Assembly: GCA_022827265.1 (NCBI GenBank)
Contig: JAJDTF010000091.1
Location: 1 to 64,000, forward strand
Direction of reading: 5' to 3'
Origin: Acidimicrobiia bacterium
Lineage (GTDB): Bacteria > Actinomycetota > Acidimicrobiia > Acidimicrobiales > Poriferisodalaceae
DNA: 64,000 bases
Numbering within the stretch: the stretch's first letter is position 1; each line of letters starts with the position of its first letter. Below are positions 25,133 through 34,179 of the stretch, one piece after another. The notes below the pieces were generated by a model. The model was not told where the DNA came from, did no database searches, and was given only the letters and a program-made list of their open reading frames with translations. The position numbers and the translations under genes are program-made.

Positions 25133-26044
25133 CTACGGCAGGATGGGTGTCGCTTCCATGTAGCCGGGTTCGAGGAACTCGACGTTCGGCGTGACCCGGG
25201 CCAGCTCGGCCGCGATGGACGACGTGTCGGTGGGCACTGAGAAGCCCGGCAGCCAGTTGTCGTGGTGTCCGAGGATGACCTTGCGGGGCCGCAGCAGGTC
25301 GGCTTGGCGGCCGATGAACTGTGCCAGCGAACCCTGGATGGGCTCGCCGTCGATATTGCCGCGGCCGGCCGCCGCGAGAATCGCCACGTCGGGGCGGAGG
25401 TCGCGCATCACCCCCGACCAGTGTCCCGAGGTGTCCTGGAACAGCACTGAGCCGTCCGGCGCCTCGATCAGGAACAGCAGCGCTCCCCCGTCGCCCCGGT
25501 CGCTGTGGCCCGCGGCCGACGCAGCGATGTGCGCGCTGGTGTCGGCATCGACCTCCGTCGCCAAGTACTTCATGAGCTCGGCGAAGCGCTGCTGCTGCTC
25601 CTGCCAGGTCACGCCGAGATCGCCCAGGCAGACGTGGTCGGGCTGGTCCATCTGGGTGTGCGACCAGACGCAGGAGTGCTGGCTCGGATATACCGACACT
25701 CGCACGCCGGCTCCCCGGTCTCCCCGAGCGAGATCCACCGTCTCGCCGCCCGCCACGCAGATCATCCGGTCTTCGGGGATTCCCGCCTCCGCCATCACCC
25801 GCACCGACTCGTAGGACGCGACGAGGGTGGCATCGGTATTGGCCACGATGCGCTCCGCCCCGTAGAGATGATCGAAATGGGAATGGCCCACGAGCACCCA
25901 GTCCGCCTCGGTGACGTCGTCGGCAGACAAGCCAGGACCCACGGCATTTTGCGCCCGGTCGATGTATGCGTCGAGAAAGATCGTGAGGCCGGCCGTGCGC
26001 ATCCGGAACGTCGCGCACCCGTACCAGTCGAGCGTCGTAGCCAT
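25133..26044 (-). CDS. UlaG-like metallo-beta-lactamase-fold hydrolase
   Basis: 303 residues from the ATG at 26044. The fold's metal motif appears as GHSHFDHLYGAE (HxHxDH-type), with upstream WYGCATFRMRTAGLTIFLD and downstream YPSQHSC, VLFQDTSGHW and LGHHDNWLPGF supplying further His/Asp ligands. The order fits the L-ascorbate-6-phosphate lactonase/MBL-fold group. The substrate is unknown and there is no ascorbate operon nearby. It is convergent with the restriction-modification gene (10-bp gap). A TAGGGT hexamer 7 nt before the start overlaps the stop of the upstream small gene. Confidence 0.87.
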   Translation of the reverse strand: MATTLDWYGCATFRMRTAGLTIFLDAYIDRAQNAVGPGLSADDVTEADWVLVGHSHFDHLYGAERIVANTDATLVASYESVRVMAEAGIPEDRMICVAGGETVDLARGDRGAGVRVSVYPSQHSCVWSHTQMDQPDHVCLGDLGVTWQEQQQRFAELMKYLATEVDADTSAHIAASAAGHSDRGDGGALLFLIEAPDGSVLFQDTSGHWSGVMRDLRPDVAILAAAGRGNIDGEPIQGSLAQFIGRQADLLRPRKVILGHHDNWLPGFSVPTDTSSIAAELARVTPNVEFLEPGYMEATPILP

Positions 26045-26051
26045 GCTGAGG

Positions 26052-26057
26052 ACCCTA
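26052..26057 (-). promoter_or_regulatory. -10 hexamer of the UlaG-like hydrolase gene
   Basis: TAGGGT on the minus strand, 7 nt before the ATG at 26044. It includes part of the stop codon of the small membrane-protein gene. Confidence 0.4.
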
Positions 26058-26306
26058 TTCGTCCGCTGCTGGCGGCTCCGTTGCTGGTCCCGATGAGTCG
26101 CCCCGATTCGCGAAGAGGACCTCCAAGCGCGCGACGCGTTCGCGCACATGCCCGATCTCATCGGATTGATGGTCGATGCGGCCAGCGAGATGGAACGTGA
26201 TCGACAGGCCGGTGCCCAAGACAGTGATCACGATGCCCGCAGCGGCCACCAGCAGCGCCCACGCGTCGACCACGATCTGAGTGGCAGCGGGAACTTCGGC
26301 CACCAT
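26055..26306 (-). CDS. Small membrane protein with C-terminal coiled coil
   Basis: 83 residues. One membrane segment (ALLVAAAGIVITVLGTGLSITF) is followed by an amphipathic helix, HLAGRIDHQSDEIGHVRERV and ARLEVLFA, and a short acidic tail. The layout is like the protein at 12959-13411 but without sequence repeats. Function unknown; such proteins are often small scaffolds or holin-like, which cannot be claimed here. The ATG at 26306 has TATGGT 6 nt upstream. An ATG at 26357 would overlap the divergent modA start and is less likely. Confidence 0.62.
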   Translation of the reverse strand: MVAEVPAATQIVVDAWALLVAAAGIVITVLGTGLSITFHLAGRIDHQSDEIGHVRERVARLEVLFANRGDSSGPATEPPAADE

Positions 26307-26312
26307 GGCTCC

Positions 26313-26318
26313 ACCATA
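26313..26318 (-). promoter_or_regulatory. -10 hexamer of the small membrane-protein gene
   Basis: TATGGT on the minus strand, 6 nt before the ATG at 26306. Confidence 0.45.
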
Positions 26319-26359
26319 GAGCGCTTGCTGCTGGACATCGCGCCGAATTTTCGACATCC

Positions 26360-27241
26360 GTGAGCGTCGGGCACACTGGCGAAGCTATGGGCGGCGTATG
26401 CGCGGCGACGCACGATACGGATGTCGCGCACCGTGCGACGTGGACACGCCGCTGTGCCGCACTGACGCTGCTGGTGATGACACCGCTGGCAGCAGGCTGC
26501 GCGGCGGCTGAAGGCGACGTTGATGGACCCAACCGCTCTGGCGCAAGCGTCAGCGGCGCAGCAACGCTCCAAGGCAGCCTGCATGTCCTAGTCGCTGCGT
26601 CACTGTTGCCGGTGGCCGAGGTGCTAGCTGGTGATTTCGAACTGCTCCATCCGGGAGTGGATGTGCAGATCGCGGGAGCCGGGAGCTCGACGCTGCGAGA
26701 GCAGGTGCTCGCCGGTGCGCCAGCCGATGTCTTCATCCCCGCCGACCCGAGTCATCTGCAGGCAGTCCGCCACGAGGTCGGCATCAGCGGCGAGTCCGTC
26801 GTAGTGGCTCGCAACTCGTTGGTGCTCGCAGTGCCTGCGGGCAACGACGCCGGAGTTGCTGCGCTCGCCGACCTGACTCGCCCTGAGCTGCTGATCGGAT
26901 TGTGTGCCGCCGAAGTGCCGTGCGGTGCCCATGCGCGGGCAGGCCTGTCCCGTGCCGGCATCGAGCCTGTGCCCGACACCGACGAGCCCAATGTGCGCGC
27001 TCTGGTCACCAAGCTGGCTGCCGGGGAGCTGGACGCCGCCGTGGTGTACGCCAGCGACGCACGGACCGCCGCTGGAATCGAGAGCTTGGGCTGGGGCGCC
27101 GGTTCGGCCCCCGAGACGACCTACGAGGCCGCCATGCTCACAGAAGCGCCCAACACCCAGGCGGCCGAGGCATTCCTGGACTTCTTGGGCTCCGCTGCCG
27201 CCCGAGACGCGTTTGTCTCCCACGGTTTTGGGGCACCATGA
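26360..27241 (+). CDS. modA: Molybdate ABC transporter substrate-binding protein ModA
   Basis: A lipoprotein of about 293 residues. A hydrophobic signal ends in the lipobox LAAGC, so it would be tethered to the membrane. The mature part has the ModA fold: LHVLVAASLLPVAEVLAG, IAGAGSSTLREQVLAGAPADVFIPAD (oxyanion-binding Ser/Ala positions), VVARNSLVLAVPAG, LIGLCAAEVPCG and DAAVVYASDA. It binds molybdate or tungstate. An ATG at 26387 is an alternative start with a more normal signal length. The stop overlaps the modB start (ATGA). Molybdate would serve Moco enzymes elsewhere in the genome. Confidence 0.92.
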   Translation: MSVGHTGEAMGGVCAATHDTDVAHRATWTRRCAALTLLVMTPLAAGCAAAEGDVDGPNRSGASVSGAATLQGSLHVLVAASLLPVAEVLAGDFELLHPGVDVQIAGAGSSTLREQVLAGAPADVFIPADPSHLQAVRHEVGISGESVVVARNSLVLAVPAGNDAGVAALADLTRPELLIGLCAAEVPCGAHARAGLSRAGIEPVPDTDEPNVRALVTKLAAGELDAAVVYASDARTAAGIESLGWGAGSAPETTYEAAMLTEAPNTQAAEAFLDFLGSAAARDAFVSHGFGAP

Positions 27242-28083
27242 CCAGCACGACCGCCTCCACCAGTGCCCCTGAGTCCGCTCGTCGGCCGGCGCGCCGGACG
27301 GCGCGTGAACTGCCTCCTTGGCCGATCGCGCTGCTCGCTGGCATCGGCGTCGTGCTGTTCGCACTGCCGCTCGTGGGCCTTGTTGCGCGTGCGCCCTGGA
27401 CCGGGCTGTGGGCGCACCTGTCGAGCAGGTTCGTGGTGGACGCGGCCGTGCTGTCGGTGGTGTCCTCGATCGCTGCGGCGGCGGTTGCTGCGCTGGTCGG
27501 CGTGCCGCTCGCATGGGTGCTTGCGCGGGTGTCATTCCCAGGCCGCTCGGTAGTGCGAGCGCTCGTGACGCTGCCGATGGTGCTGCCGCCGGTCGTGGGT
27601 GGTGCCGCATTGCTGTTCGCGCTCGGACGACGGGGCGTGGTCGGCGGGCCGCTGCATGACGCCACCGGCCTGCTGCTTCCCTACTCGATCTGGGGCGTCA
27701 TCCTGGCCAACGCGTTTGTGGCCACCCCGCTCGTGATCCTGACGGTCGAAGGTGCGCTGCGGAATCTGGATCGGCAATACGAGCATGCAGCCGCCACGCT
27801 GGGTGCGTCGCGGCTGCGCGTGCTGTGGCGGGTGACGCTGCCGATGATCGGGCCGGCGCTGGGCGTCGCGGTGGTGGTGGCGTGGGCGCGAGCCCTGGGG
27901 GAGTTCGGCGCGACCGTCACGTTTGCCGGCAGTCTCGGCGGGCGCACCCAGACGCTGCCGCTGGCGGTGTTCGTGGCGCTGGAGTCGAACCGGGATGCGG
28001 CCGTGGCCATCAGCCTGGTGCTCGTCGCGCTGTCGCTGGGCCTGCTGATCGCCCTGCGCGACCGCTGGTGGCCGAGCCGATGA
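27238..28083 (+). CDS. modB: Molybdate ABC transporter permease ModB
   Basis: 281 residues with about six membrane helices. The cytoplasmic EAA loop that contacts the ATPase reads YEHAAATLGASRLRVLWRVT, followed by LPMIGPALGVAVVVAWARAL and GEFGATVTFAGSLGGRTQTL, which is characteristic of ModB/CysT-type permeases. The first ~30 residues are Ser/Thr/Arg-rich. It overlaps modA and modC by four bases at each end, so the three genes are one translationally coupled operon. Confidence 0.95.
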   Translation: MTSTTASTSAPESARRPARRTARELPPWPIALLAGIGVVLFALPLVGLVARAPWTGLWAHLSSRFVVDAAVLSVVSSIAAAAVAALVGVPLAWVLARVSFPGRSVVRALVTLPMVLPPVVGGAALLFALGRRGVVGGPLHDATGLLLPYSIWGVILANAFVATPLVILTVEGALRNLDRQYEHAAATLGASRLRVLWRVTLPMIGPALGVAVVVAWARALGEFGATVTFAGSLGGRTQTLPLAVFVALESNRDAAVAISLVLVALSLGLLIALRDRWWPSR

Positions 28084-29345
28084 GCTCCAACGACCCCGGC
28101 GCGATGAGCGCCACGAGCAACGCTGCCGGCGGGCTGCAGGCTGACATCCGGCTGCGGCGCGGTGACTTCGAGCTGGACGTGTCGCTGAGCGTCGAAGCCG
28201 GCGAGACCGCTGCACTGCTCGGGCCCAACGGCGCCGGCAAGTCCACGATCGTGGCTGCGATCGCCGGGTTGCTGCGGCTCGACGGCGGCGTGGTACGGCT
28301 TGCCGGCAGGGTCCTCGACGATCCCGCTGACGGCGTCTTCGTTCCGCCCGAAGGGCGCCGCATCGGCGTGGTGTTCCAAGACCAAGTGCTGTTCGGGCAT
28401 CTCAATGCGCTCGACAACGTGGCGTTCGGCCTGACATCCCGCGGCATGCGTCGGGCGCCTGCTCGCGAGCGGGCACAGGACTGGCTGGATGCCATGGATC
28501 TCGGCGACCTGGGTCATCGACGGCCCCGTGCGCTGTCGGGCGGCCAGCGTCAACGGGTGGCCCTCGCCCGGGCTCTGGCCTGCGAGCCCGATCTGCTGGT
28601 TGCCGATGAGCCGCTGGGCTCGTTGGACGTCACCGCCCGCAACCGGCTGCGGCGCAACCTGGCCGCCCATCTCAGCAGCAGGCGCAACGGCGGCACTGCG
28701 TCGCCGACGGCCCCGCGTCACGGCGCGGGCGATGTGCCGCGCCTGCTGATCACCCACGATCCCACCGACGCATTCGTGCTTGCCGATCGCGTTCATATCC
28801 TTGAGAACGGTCGGCTCACCCAATCGGGAACGCCCGACGAGCTGCGACGCTCTCCGGCGACCGCGTACGCCGCCGATCTGTCGGGCATCAACCTGGTGCG
28901 CGGCACCGCACGCGACGGCGAGATCAGCGTGACGACCGACAACGCGACGCCGTCGCAGCCCGGCCGCCACCCCGCTGTGGTGCTGCACGCGGCCGACACG
29001 TCGATGTTCGGGGCGGTCTTGGCCACCATCCACCCGCGGGCCATCGCCCTGCACCGGGAGCGGCCCACCGGCAGCCCCCGCAACGTCTGGCGCACGACCG
29101 CCGAGGCAGTCGAGCCGCTGGGCGACATCACCCGCGTGCTGCTCGGCTCTCCGTTGCCGCTCACGGCGGACATCACGCCAGGGGCCGCCCACGAGCTGCT
29201 GATCCGACCCGGCACCACGCTGTGGGTTTCCGTCAAGGCCACCGAAGTCGAACTCGCCCCCGACGCCGCGACTGATCAGTCTGAACGTCTGACGGAAACC
29301 CACCCCTTGCGGGCGCCGGGGCGGTCGTCGAATTCGGCGGCATAG
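28080..29345 (+). CDS. modC: Molybdate ABC transporter ATP-binding protein ModC
   Basis: 421 residues. Walker A GPNGAGKST (48-56), Q-loop VVFQDQVLF, signature LSGGQRQRVALARAL, Walker B LLVADEP and the switch His in LLITHDPTDAF are complete. An insertion rich in Arg, Gly and Thr (RRNGGTASPTAPRHGAGD) sits between Walker B and the H-loop and is unusual. The C-terminal ~130 residues form a TOBE/MOP-like regulatory domain, with FGAVLATIHPRAIAL and ITRVLLGSPLPLTADIT. The last 70 bases overlap the convergent SDR gene. Confidence 0.94.
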   Translation: MSSNDPGAMSATSNAAGGLQADIRLRRGDFELDVSLSVEAGETAALLGPNGAGKSTIVAAIAGLLRLDGGVVRLAGRVLDDPADGVFVPPEGRRIGVVFQDQVLFGHLNALDNVAFGLTSRGMRRAPARERAQDWLDAMDLGDLGHRRPRALSGGQRQRVALARALACEPDLLVADEPLGSLDVTARNRLRRNLAAHLSSRRNGGTASPTAPRHGAGDVPRLLITHDPTDAFVLADRVHILENGRLTQSGTPDELRRSPATAYAADLSGINLVRGTARDGEISVTTDNATPSQPGRHPAVVLHAADTSMFGAVLATIHPRAIALHRERPTGSPRNVWRTTAEAVEPLGDITRVLLGSPLPLTADITPGAAHELLIRPGTTLWVSVKATEVELAPDAATDQSERLTETHPLRAPGRSSNSAA

Positions 29346-30430
29346 CGATCGAAGAACCCGGGATCGGCCGCGGCCGCTGCAACGGCGATGTCGTCGGCGG
29401 CGATCGCGGCCTGCCAAGCGTCCATCAGTCGATCTTCGGCCTCGTAGTCGAAGCGGTCCACAATCGAGCGTTCCATGGCGCCGCCGGGCTCCGGGTGATT
29501 CTCGTCACGGGCCAGCCAGCGCGCCGTGTCGGTCAATCCCTGCACCGGATCCACGACATCTCGATACCCGAGCTGGTAGATCGCCTTGTCGCAGTTGATG
29601 ACACGGTGATGGGGCGTGCTGCGCTGGGTGAAATGGTGGGACACCGCTGCGTACTCCCAGGGGATCGAGACGATCTCGAAGCTGTGGTCCAGCGCCGCAG
29701 CAATGATCTCGACCCACTGCAGCAGCGTCGGCGTCCACTCGTCGGAGACGTTGTACGCCTGGCCCGACGAGCGTGCCCCGGCATCGACGGTCGCCAGCAC
29801 CATCGCCGCGGCATTGCGGGCGTCAGCACACCCCTGCAACGTCACGCCCCCGTCGGGCAGCACGATGCGGGTGCGGCCATCGAGCACGCGGCGCACGATC
29901 TTCCACTCGCGCGGGCTGATCTGGCCGGGCCCGTAGATCCACGGATAGCGCAGGTGCGACGCCGTGGGGTGCTCGCGGAACACGACGAGCTCGGTATTGG
30001 CGATCTGGCGCACCTTGTTGTTGACACGGAACTCGGGCGGCTCGTCGGAGACCAGGCGATCGTGCTCGCGCGTCGGCACCCGCATGCCGGCCGGCCACAG
30101 TGCATCGGCATCGCCCCAGCCGCTGTAGACGGGGAAGCCGCCGATGCTCACGAACTTGGACACGCGACCGGCCATCGCCCGGGCGATCTCGCGCAGCCGG
30201 CCGTACATGACCACCGACAGGTCATAGGTGGCCGAGCCGATGGCAGCGGTGAACTGGTCGACATCGAACGGGTCCGTGTGGATGTGCTCGACGAGATCGG
30301 TGATCTCATCGACCTCGTGGCGTCCCGTGTGCAGAATCGTCACGCGGTAGCCGCGCTCCAGCAAGCCCCTCACCACATGGGGCCCTGTCGGACCGGTGCC
30401 GCCCACAACCAAAGCTGTCTGCTCGCTCAC
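29276..30430 (-). CDS. NAD(P)-dependent epimerase/SDR-like protein
   Basis: 384 residues from the GTG at 30430. An extended-SDR nucleotide-binding motif LVVGGTGPTGPHVVRGLLERG opens the protein. YDLSVVMYGRLREIARAM, KFVSIGGFPVY, SHLRYPWIYGPGQISPREW and YNVSDEWTPTLLQWVEIIAA resemble plant isoflavone-reductase or NDP-sugar epimerase-type proteins. The classic YxxxK is not obvious, so the catalytic activity is uncertain. The start has TAGATT 8 nt upstream. An ATG at 30472 would add 14 residues. Its 3' end overlaps modC by 70 bp. Confidence 0.82.
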   Translation of the reverse strand: MSEQTALVVGGTGPTGPHVVRGLLERGYRVTILHTGRHEVDEITDLVEHIHTDPFDVDQFTAAIGSATYDLSVVMYGRLREIARAMAGRVSKFVSIGGFPVYSGWGDADALWPAGMRVPTREHDRLVSDEPPEFRVNNKVRQIANTELVVFREHPTASHLRYPWIYGPGQISPREWKIVRRVLDGRTRIVLPDGGVTLQGCADARNAAAMVLATVDAGARSSGQAYNVSDEWTPTLLQWVEIIAAALDHSFEIVSIPWEYAAVSHHFTQRSTPHHRVINCDKAIYQLGYRDVVDPVQGLTDTARWLARDENHPEPGGAMERSIVDRFDYEAEDRLMDAWQAAIAADDIAVAAAAADPGFFDRYAAEFDDRPGARKGWVSVRRSD

Positions 30431-30438
30431 GAGGTCTG

Positions 30439-30444
30439 AATCTA
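30439..30444 (-). promoter_or_regulatory. -10 hexamer of the SDR gene
   Basis: TAGATT on the minus strand, 8 nt before the GTG at 30430. Confidence 0.4.
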
Positions 30445-30523
30445 CGACGGGTGCCGGTGAAGCTGGCCTCATTCGCCGGTACGCTCCCGCAACGATGAGC
30501 GTGAGCGTCAGCGGAACCGGGTC

Positions 30524-31246
30524 ATGAGCGAGTACAAGCGCGGCACCCGGGTAGTAGTCAACGAGGACCTTCCCGGCGTCCCCGAAGGCACGCCGGGCAA
30601 GTGCGGCCGTGGCCTCGGCTTCGCCATCAAGCGCTACCGGGTGCGCTTCGACAACGGCGTCGAAGTCATCTCGGTGGCCCACAACAAGCTGGTGCCCGAG
30701 GGCGAGTGGCCGCAATTCCTGGCCCGCAGGGCGCGAGAGGAGATCGAGGCCGCGCAGGAACGAGCGCGCATCGCCGAAGCCCGCGCCGCAGCTGCGGAGT
30801 CGCGCGGGCTGCCGGCAGGGAGTACCGACGAGCCGGCTGCAGAAGCCGCCGAGGCCGCGGCGGCAGCAGCGCCCGCGCCTGAGGCACCGGCCGCCGATGA
30901 CGGCGGAGCGGATCCCCGACTTGCCGCGATACTCGCCCGTTCCAAGTCCGCGCGCGAGGCCACCGGTGTCCCCGCCCCCGAGAGCAGCCCGGCCCCAGCG
31001 GCAGAGAGTTCGACAGACGCGGCAGAGAGCACGTCTGCTGAGCCGACACCGGTACCCGCAGCCGAACCCGCTGCACCCCCACCCCCACCCGCACCTGCAG
31101 CCGCGCCGGCGCGTTCAGCGCCGCCGTCTGGTCCCGAGCGCGTCGAGATACCGGAGTTCGTGCCGGGCCCTGAGGTCGATCCCGACTACGCCCCGGCGGC
31201 GAATCGGGTGAGCGAGCTCATCTCCGAGGCTCGCAAAGACGACTGA
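30524..31246 (+). CDS. Protein with N-terminal KOW/SH3-like domain and Ala/Pro-rich tail
   Basis: 240 residues; family not recognised. The first ~65 residues form a compact beta-rich unit: YKRGTRVVVNEDLPGVPEGT, GKCGRGLGFAIKRYRVRFDN, GVEVISVAHNKLVPEGEW. Its V-V-PG-GTPGKV and RVRFDNG strands recall small SH3/KOW-type barrels. A basic/acidic helix follows (REEIEAAQERARIAEARAAA), then ~110 residues of Ala, Pro, Glu and Ser that look disordered, and a conserved-looking end, IPEFVPGPEVDPDYAPAAN with VSELISEARKDD. This suggests an adaptor or nucleic-acid-associated protein, which is an inference only. Codon use fits its neighbours. Confidence 0.75.
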   Translation: MSEYKRGTRVVVNEDLPGVPEGTPGKCGRGLGFAIKRYRVRFDNGVEVISVAHNKLVPEGEWPQFLARRAREEIEAAQERARIAEARAAAAESRGLPAGSTDEPAAEAAEAAAAAAPAPEAPAADDGGADPRLAAILARSKSAREATGVPAPESSPAPAAESSTDAAESTSAEPTPVPAAEPAAPPPPPAPAAAPARSAPPSGPERVEIPEFVPGPEVDPDYAPAANRVSELISEARKDD

Positions 31247-31267
31247 CCGGCAGCCCCGCGCTGCCGC

Positions 31268-33562
31268 TTATGCGGCGGGCAGCGGGAAGGGCTCTGGATC
31301 GGCGAAGCGTCGCACCACGTTGGCCGTGATGCGCGCGATGTCGTTGTCGAAGCCGTCACGCGCCAGCGCGCCGAACCACGAGATCGAGCCCACCGAGAAC
31401 ACCGCCCCGCCGTTGGGCGTCTCGTAGAACACCATGTCGGCGCGCACCATCGGGTCGGGCGTCGGGAAGAACACCGAGCCTTCGAACTCTTCCTTCGTTC
31501 GGAGCATGTCGGGCCCGAACGTCGTCGCCGAGGCCAGCACCACGGCGTGACGGGGCGATCCCAGCCGCACGTCATAACGGTCCAGCTCCTGCCCCGCGGC
31601 GCCGCCGCCCAACCCCGATGTACCGATGCGCTCGCCCGGGACCCCGTCGAGGATCCACGCTGCCCGTGAGTCGTCCACCCCGGGATCGCGGACGAAATAG
31701 GTGGCCTTGTCGAACCCCTGCGCGGCGAAGCCGATGCCGCAGATCTCGTTGGGTGCTCGCCCCTGACGCCGCCACATCCCGCCGTACTCGCCGCCCCAGG
31801 CGTGATAGCTCTCCCCCGGCCCGGTTTGCCAGTTCCGCACGCCGTCCTCGGCCCGGCGCAGCTCGATCGCGCCCGGCCAGTCGTCGCTGAACGCCACCTT
31901 CCAGTAGAAGCCGTTGCCGCCCAGGTACATGAGCCGCCCGCCGTTGCGCTGCCACTCGGCGAGCGCGTCCAGCATGGCCGTCGACCAGTACTCCGGGTGG
32001 CTTCCGGTCACCAGCACGCGGTAGGGCGCAATGGCCTCGACGCCCTCGAAGTGCAGATCCTCGTCGGTGACGATGTCGTGGCCCACTTCGAGGTGCTCGA
32101 GGAATGCGTTGATGTCGGTGTCGGGGGTGAAGTTCCAGCCGTCGGCCCCGGGTCGAAGGTTGAGCACCGGCCTGCGGCGCGAGCTGAACATGACACCGCT
32201 GCCGTCAGGGTGCTTCTCGTAGTGGCTGAGACCCAGCTCGGGATGGTCCCGGACATAGGCATGCTCGGGTCGCAGTCGAGTCCGAGTCGACATGAAATCT
32301 GCCCCGTCGATGAGCATCCGATGATTGGCGTAGGCCATGTAGGTGGCTGTCGGCATCAGCAGCGCCACGTCGGCGCTGCGGGCACCGCGTGCGGGGCGCA
32401 CGAAGAACGGCACCCGGTCTTCACCCGCGTCGCTGCGCACCCGGAAGGCGTAGATCCCACTCGGCAGGTCATCGGGCAGCGTCGCCTCCACGGTGCTCTG
32501 CCAGCCAGCGTCATGCAGATCGTCGTGATGAAAATGCACCGCGTCGTAGTGCGGTGGATGGCTGGCCCACGAGTGCGCCGTTCCGTCCCACGCAGGACCC
32601 GTGATGGAGCGTGTCGGCAGTTGGTGCAGCACGATCGGCCCGAAAGCAGCATCGTCGGCGGGCATGCTGCGACCGGCCATGTCGGCAGCGAGATCCCACG
32701 ACACGACGGCCTCACCGATCCGCAGCATCGGTCGTGCCAGCCGTCCGTCGAAGCGCTCTCCCCCGGGCCCCGCCGCGAGCCACAGCTCGGTCAGGGCGAG
32801 GTCGCCCGCGCCGAGCGGCGCCGTCATGCGTGCGGTGCCGCCGATGCCGTGCCGGGACACGCCGTCATGTGCCGATCCCGCCAGCTCCGCCTCCAGCTTC
32901 GAGACCGTCAGGTCGCTCAGCCGGCTTCCCTCCACCGCATCGCGCCCCGGAGAATCGGAGACTGCGGTGGTCACCGCTGCGCTCAGGGTGCTCGCGTCGA
33001 GGTCCAGCTCGACATCGAGCAGATACCACCGGTTGCGCTTCAGCGGCAGCTCGTCAATAACGACCTGGGACTCGCCGCCGAGCGCCGACGTCGACGCGAC
33101 GGCACACCCTCCGGAGAGATCGAGTCGCAGTGCCTCGATCGGCGCTGAGCCCGGCGACGCGCCCGCGCCGTGCGCGCAGAGCGTCGCGATGCGCGCCGGC
33201 CGATCCGGCAGGGTGGGCATCAGCCAGACCCGGAGGCCGACACGGCGCACGCCGGGCATGCCGTCGAGAGCGGCGATCCCGTACGAGCCAGGAGTGAGCG
33301 GCTGCTCGTCGAGCGTCACCGACCAGCTGCCGGCCGCCGGGACCGGTCGCTCGTCGAAGCCGGGTCCGTAGCGGGTCGGGTCACCGCAGACAATCCGGGT
33401 GATGTCGACCTCGGCCGGGCCAGGCTGGTGCGACGACGCCATCAGCGCGATGGACTCGCCGACACGCAGTGTCCACGGCTCGCAGTACCCGGTCACCTGC
33501 TTTGAGGGATCGGCACCGGAGGCGTCGGGCGCAGGCGATTCGGGCGCGGGCGATTGAGTCAT
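31268..33562 (-). CDS. N,N-dimethylformamidase large (beta) subunit-like protein
   Basis: 764 residues, almost exactly the length of the DMFase large subunit. The N-terminal half is a lectin-like beta-sandwich (KQVTGYCEPWTLRVGESI, ELWLAAGPGGERFDG). The C-terminal half has the DMFase domain: VALLMPTATYMAYANHRML, FTPDTDINAFLEHL, VTGSHPEYWSTAMLDAL and RLMYLGGNGFYWKVAF. His522 and Glu524 in SHPEYW align with the known mononuclear-iron ligands (His519/Glu521 in the Paracoccus enzyme). It would hydrolyse DMF or another small N-alkyl amide. The small alpha subunit gene of DMFase is not seen nearby, so the substrate or assembly may differ. Confidence 0.85.
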   Translation of the reverse strand: MTQSPAPESPAPDASGADPSKQVTGYCEPWTLRVGESIALMASSHQPGPAEVDITRIVCGDPTRYGPGFDERPVPAAGSWSVTLDEQPLTPGSYGIAALDGMPGVRRVGLRVWLMPTLPDRPARIATLCAHGAGASPGSAPIEALRLDLSGGCAVASTSALGGESQVVIDELPLKRNRWYLLDVELDLDASTLSAAVTTAVSDSPGRDAVEGSRLSDLTVSKLEAELAGSAHDGVSRHGIGGTARMTAPLGAGDLALTELWLAAGPGGERFDGRLARPMLRIGEAVVSWDLAADMAGRSMPADDAAFGPIVLHQLPTRSITGPAWDGTAHSWASHPPHYDAVHFHHDDLHDAGWQSTVEATLPDDLPSGIYAFRVRSDAGEDRVPFFVRPARGARSADVALLMPTATYMAYANHRMLIDGADFMSTRTRLRPEHAYVRDHPELGLSHYEKHPDGSGVMFSSRRRPVLNLRPGADGWNFTPDTDINAFLEHLEVGHDIVTDEDLHFEGVEAIAPYRVLVTGSHPEYWSTAMLDALAEWQRNGGRLMYLGGNGFYWKVAFSDDWPGAIELRRAEDGVRNWQTGPGESYHAWGGEYGGMWRRQGRAPNEICGIGFAAQGFDKATYFVRDPGVDDSRAAWILDGVPGERIGTSGLGGGAAGQELDRYDVRLGSPRHAVVLASATTFGPDMLRTKEEFEGSVFFPTPDPMVRADMVFYETPNGGAVFSVGSISWFGALARDGFDNDIARITANVVRRFADPEPFPLPAA

Positions 33563-33607
33563 GAGGCTGCTTTGGCTTTGCTCAGCGGGCTCGGCTGCGT
33601 ACAGAAC

Positions 33608-34015
33608 TCAGCGCTGTGACCGGAACGTGTCGTAGTCAGTCACCGGCATGCCGTCCGCTCGCCAGCCGCCGAAGCCAGTCTCAACGTGGCTGACCTTCTC
33701 GACGCCCATGTCCTGCATGGTGTCCGCGGACAGGGCCGAGCGGCCGCCTCCCGCACAGCACAGGATGAGCTCGCGACCCTCCTGGAAGACATCTTTGGTG
33801 TAAGGCGAGTCAGGCGACACCCAGAACTCGAGCATCCCGCGGGGCGCATGCACCGAATCGGGGATTGCGCCTTCGCGCTGCAGCTCGCGCACATCACGGA
33901 TGTCCACGATCAACGCGTTCTCCTCGATGACACGCCGGTGCGCCTCTGCCGGGGAGATGTTGTCGATGCGGGTCTTGGCCTCCGCAACCATCTCATTCAC
34001 TGACTTGACGCCCAT
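33608..34015 (-). CDS. Rhodanese-like sulfurtransferase
   Basis: 135 residues from an ATG with a strong CAGGAGG eight bases upstream. The single rhodanese domain has LIVDIRDVRELQREGAIPDS, VHAPRGMLEFWV and the active loop LCCAGGGRSALSA, with the persulfide Cys at 87 and an adjacent Cys86, then GFGGWRADGMPV. It could transfer sulfane sulfur to thiols or cyanide. It lies on the same strand as the DMFase-like gene, 45 bp upstream of it, so they may be co-transcribed. Confidence 0.93.
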   Translation of the reverse strand: MGVKSVNEMVAEAKTRIDNISPAEAHRRVIEENALIVDIRDVRELQREGAIPDSVHAPRGMLEFWVSPDSPYTKDVFQEGRELILCCAGGGRSALSADTMQDMGVEKVSHVETGFGGWRADGMPVTDYDTFRSQR

Positions 34016-34179
34016 CGGGTCCTCCTGGTGGCACTGCAATCGGAAAGCGGCTGACCCTCGCACTGCCCGAGGCCATGCGGCGGGTCGCCGTGCCCGCAGT
34101 CTCACCGACGCGGGCGGCCGAGTCCACTCGACGCACAGGTCGCCGCGCCCAGACGGCTCCCGCTGGCACACTTTCAGCG

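Noticed and set aside
26307-26359. A molybdenum-cofactor riboswitch upstream of modA.
   Set aside because: Only about 50 bp separate the divergent starts, too short for that structure.
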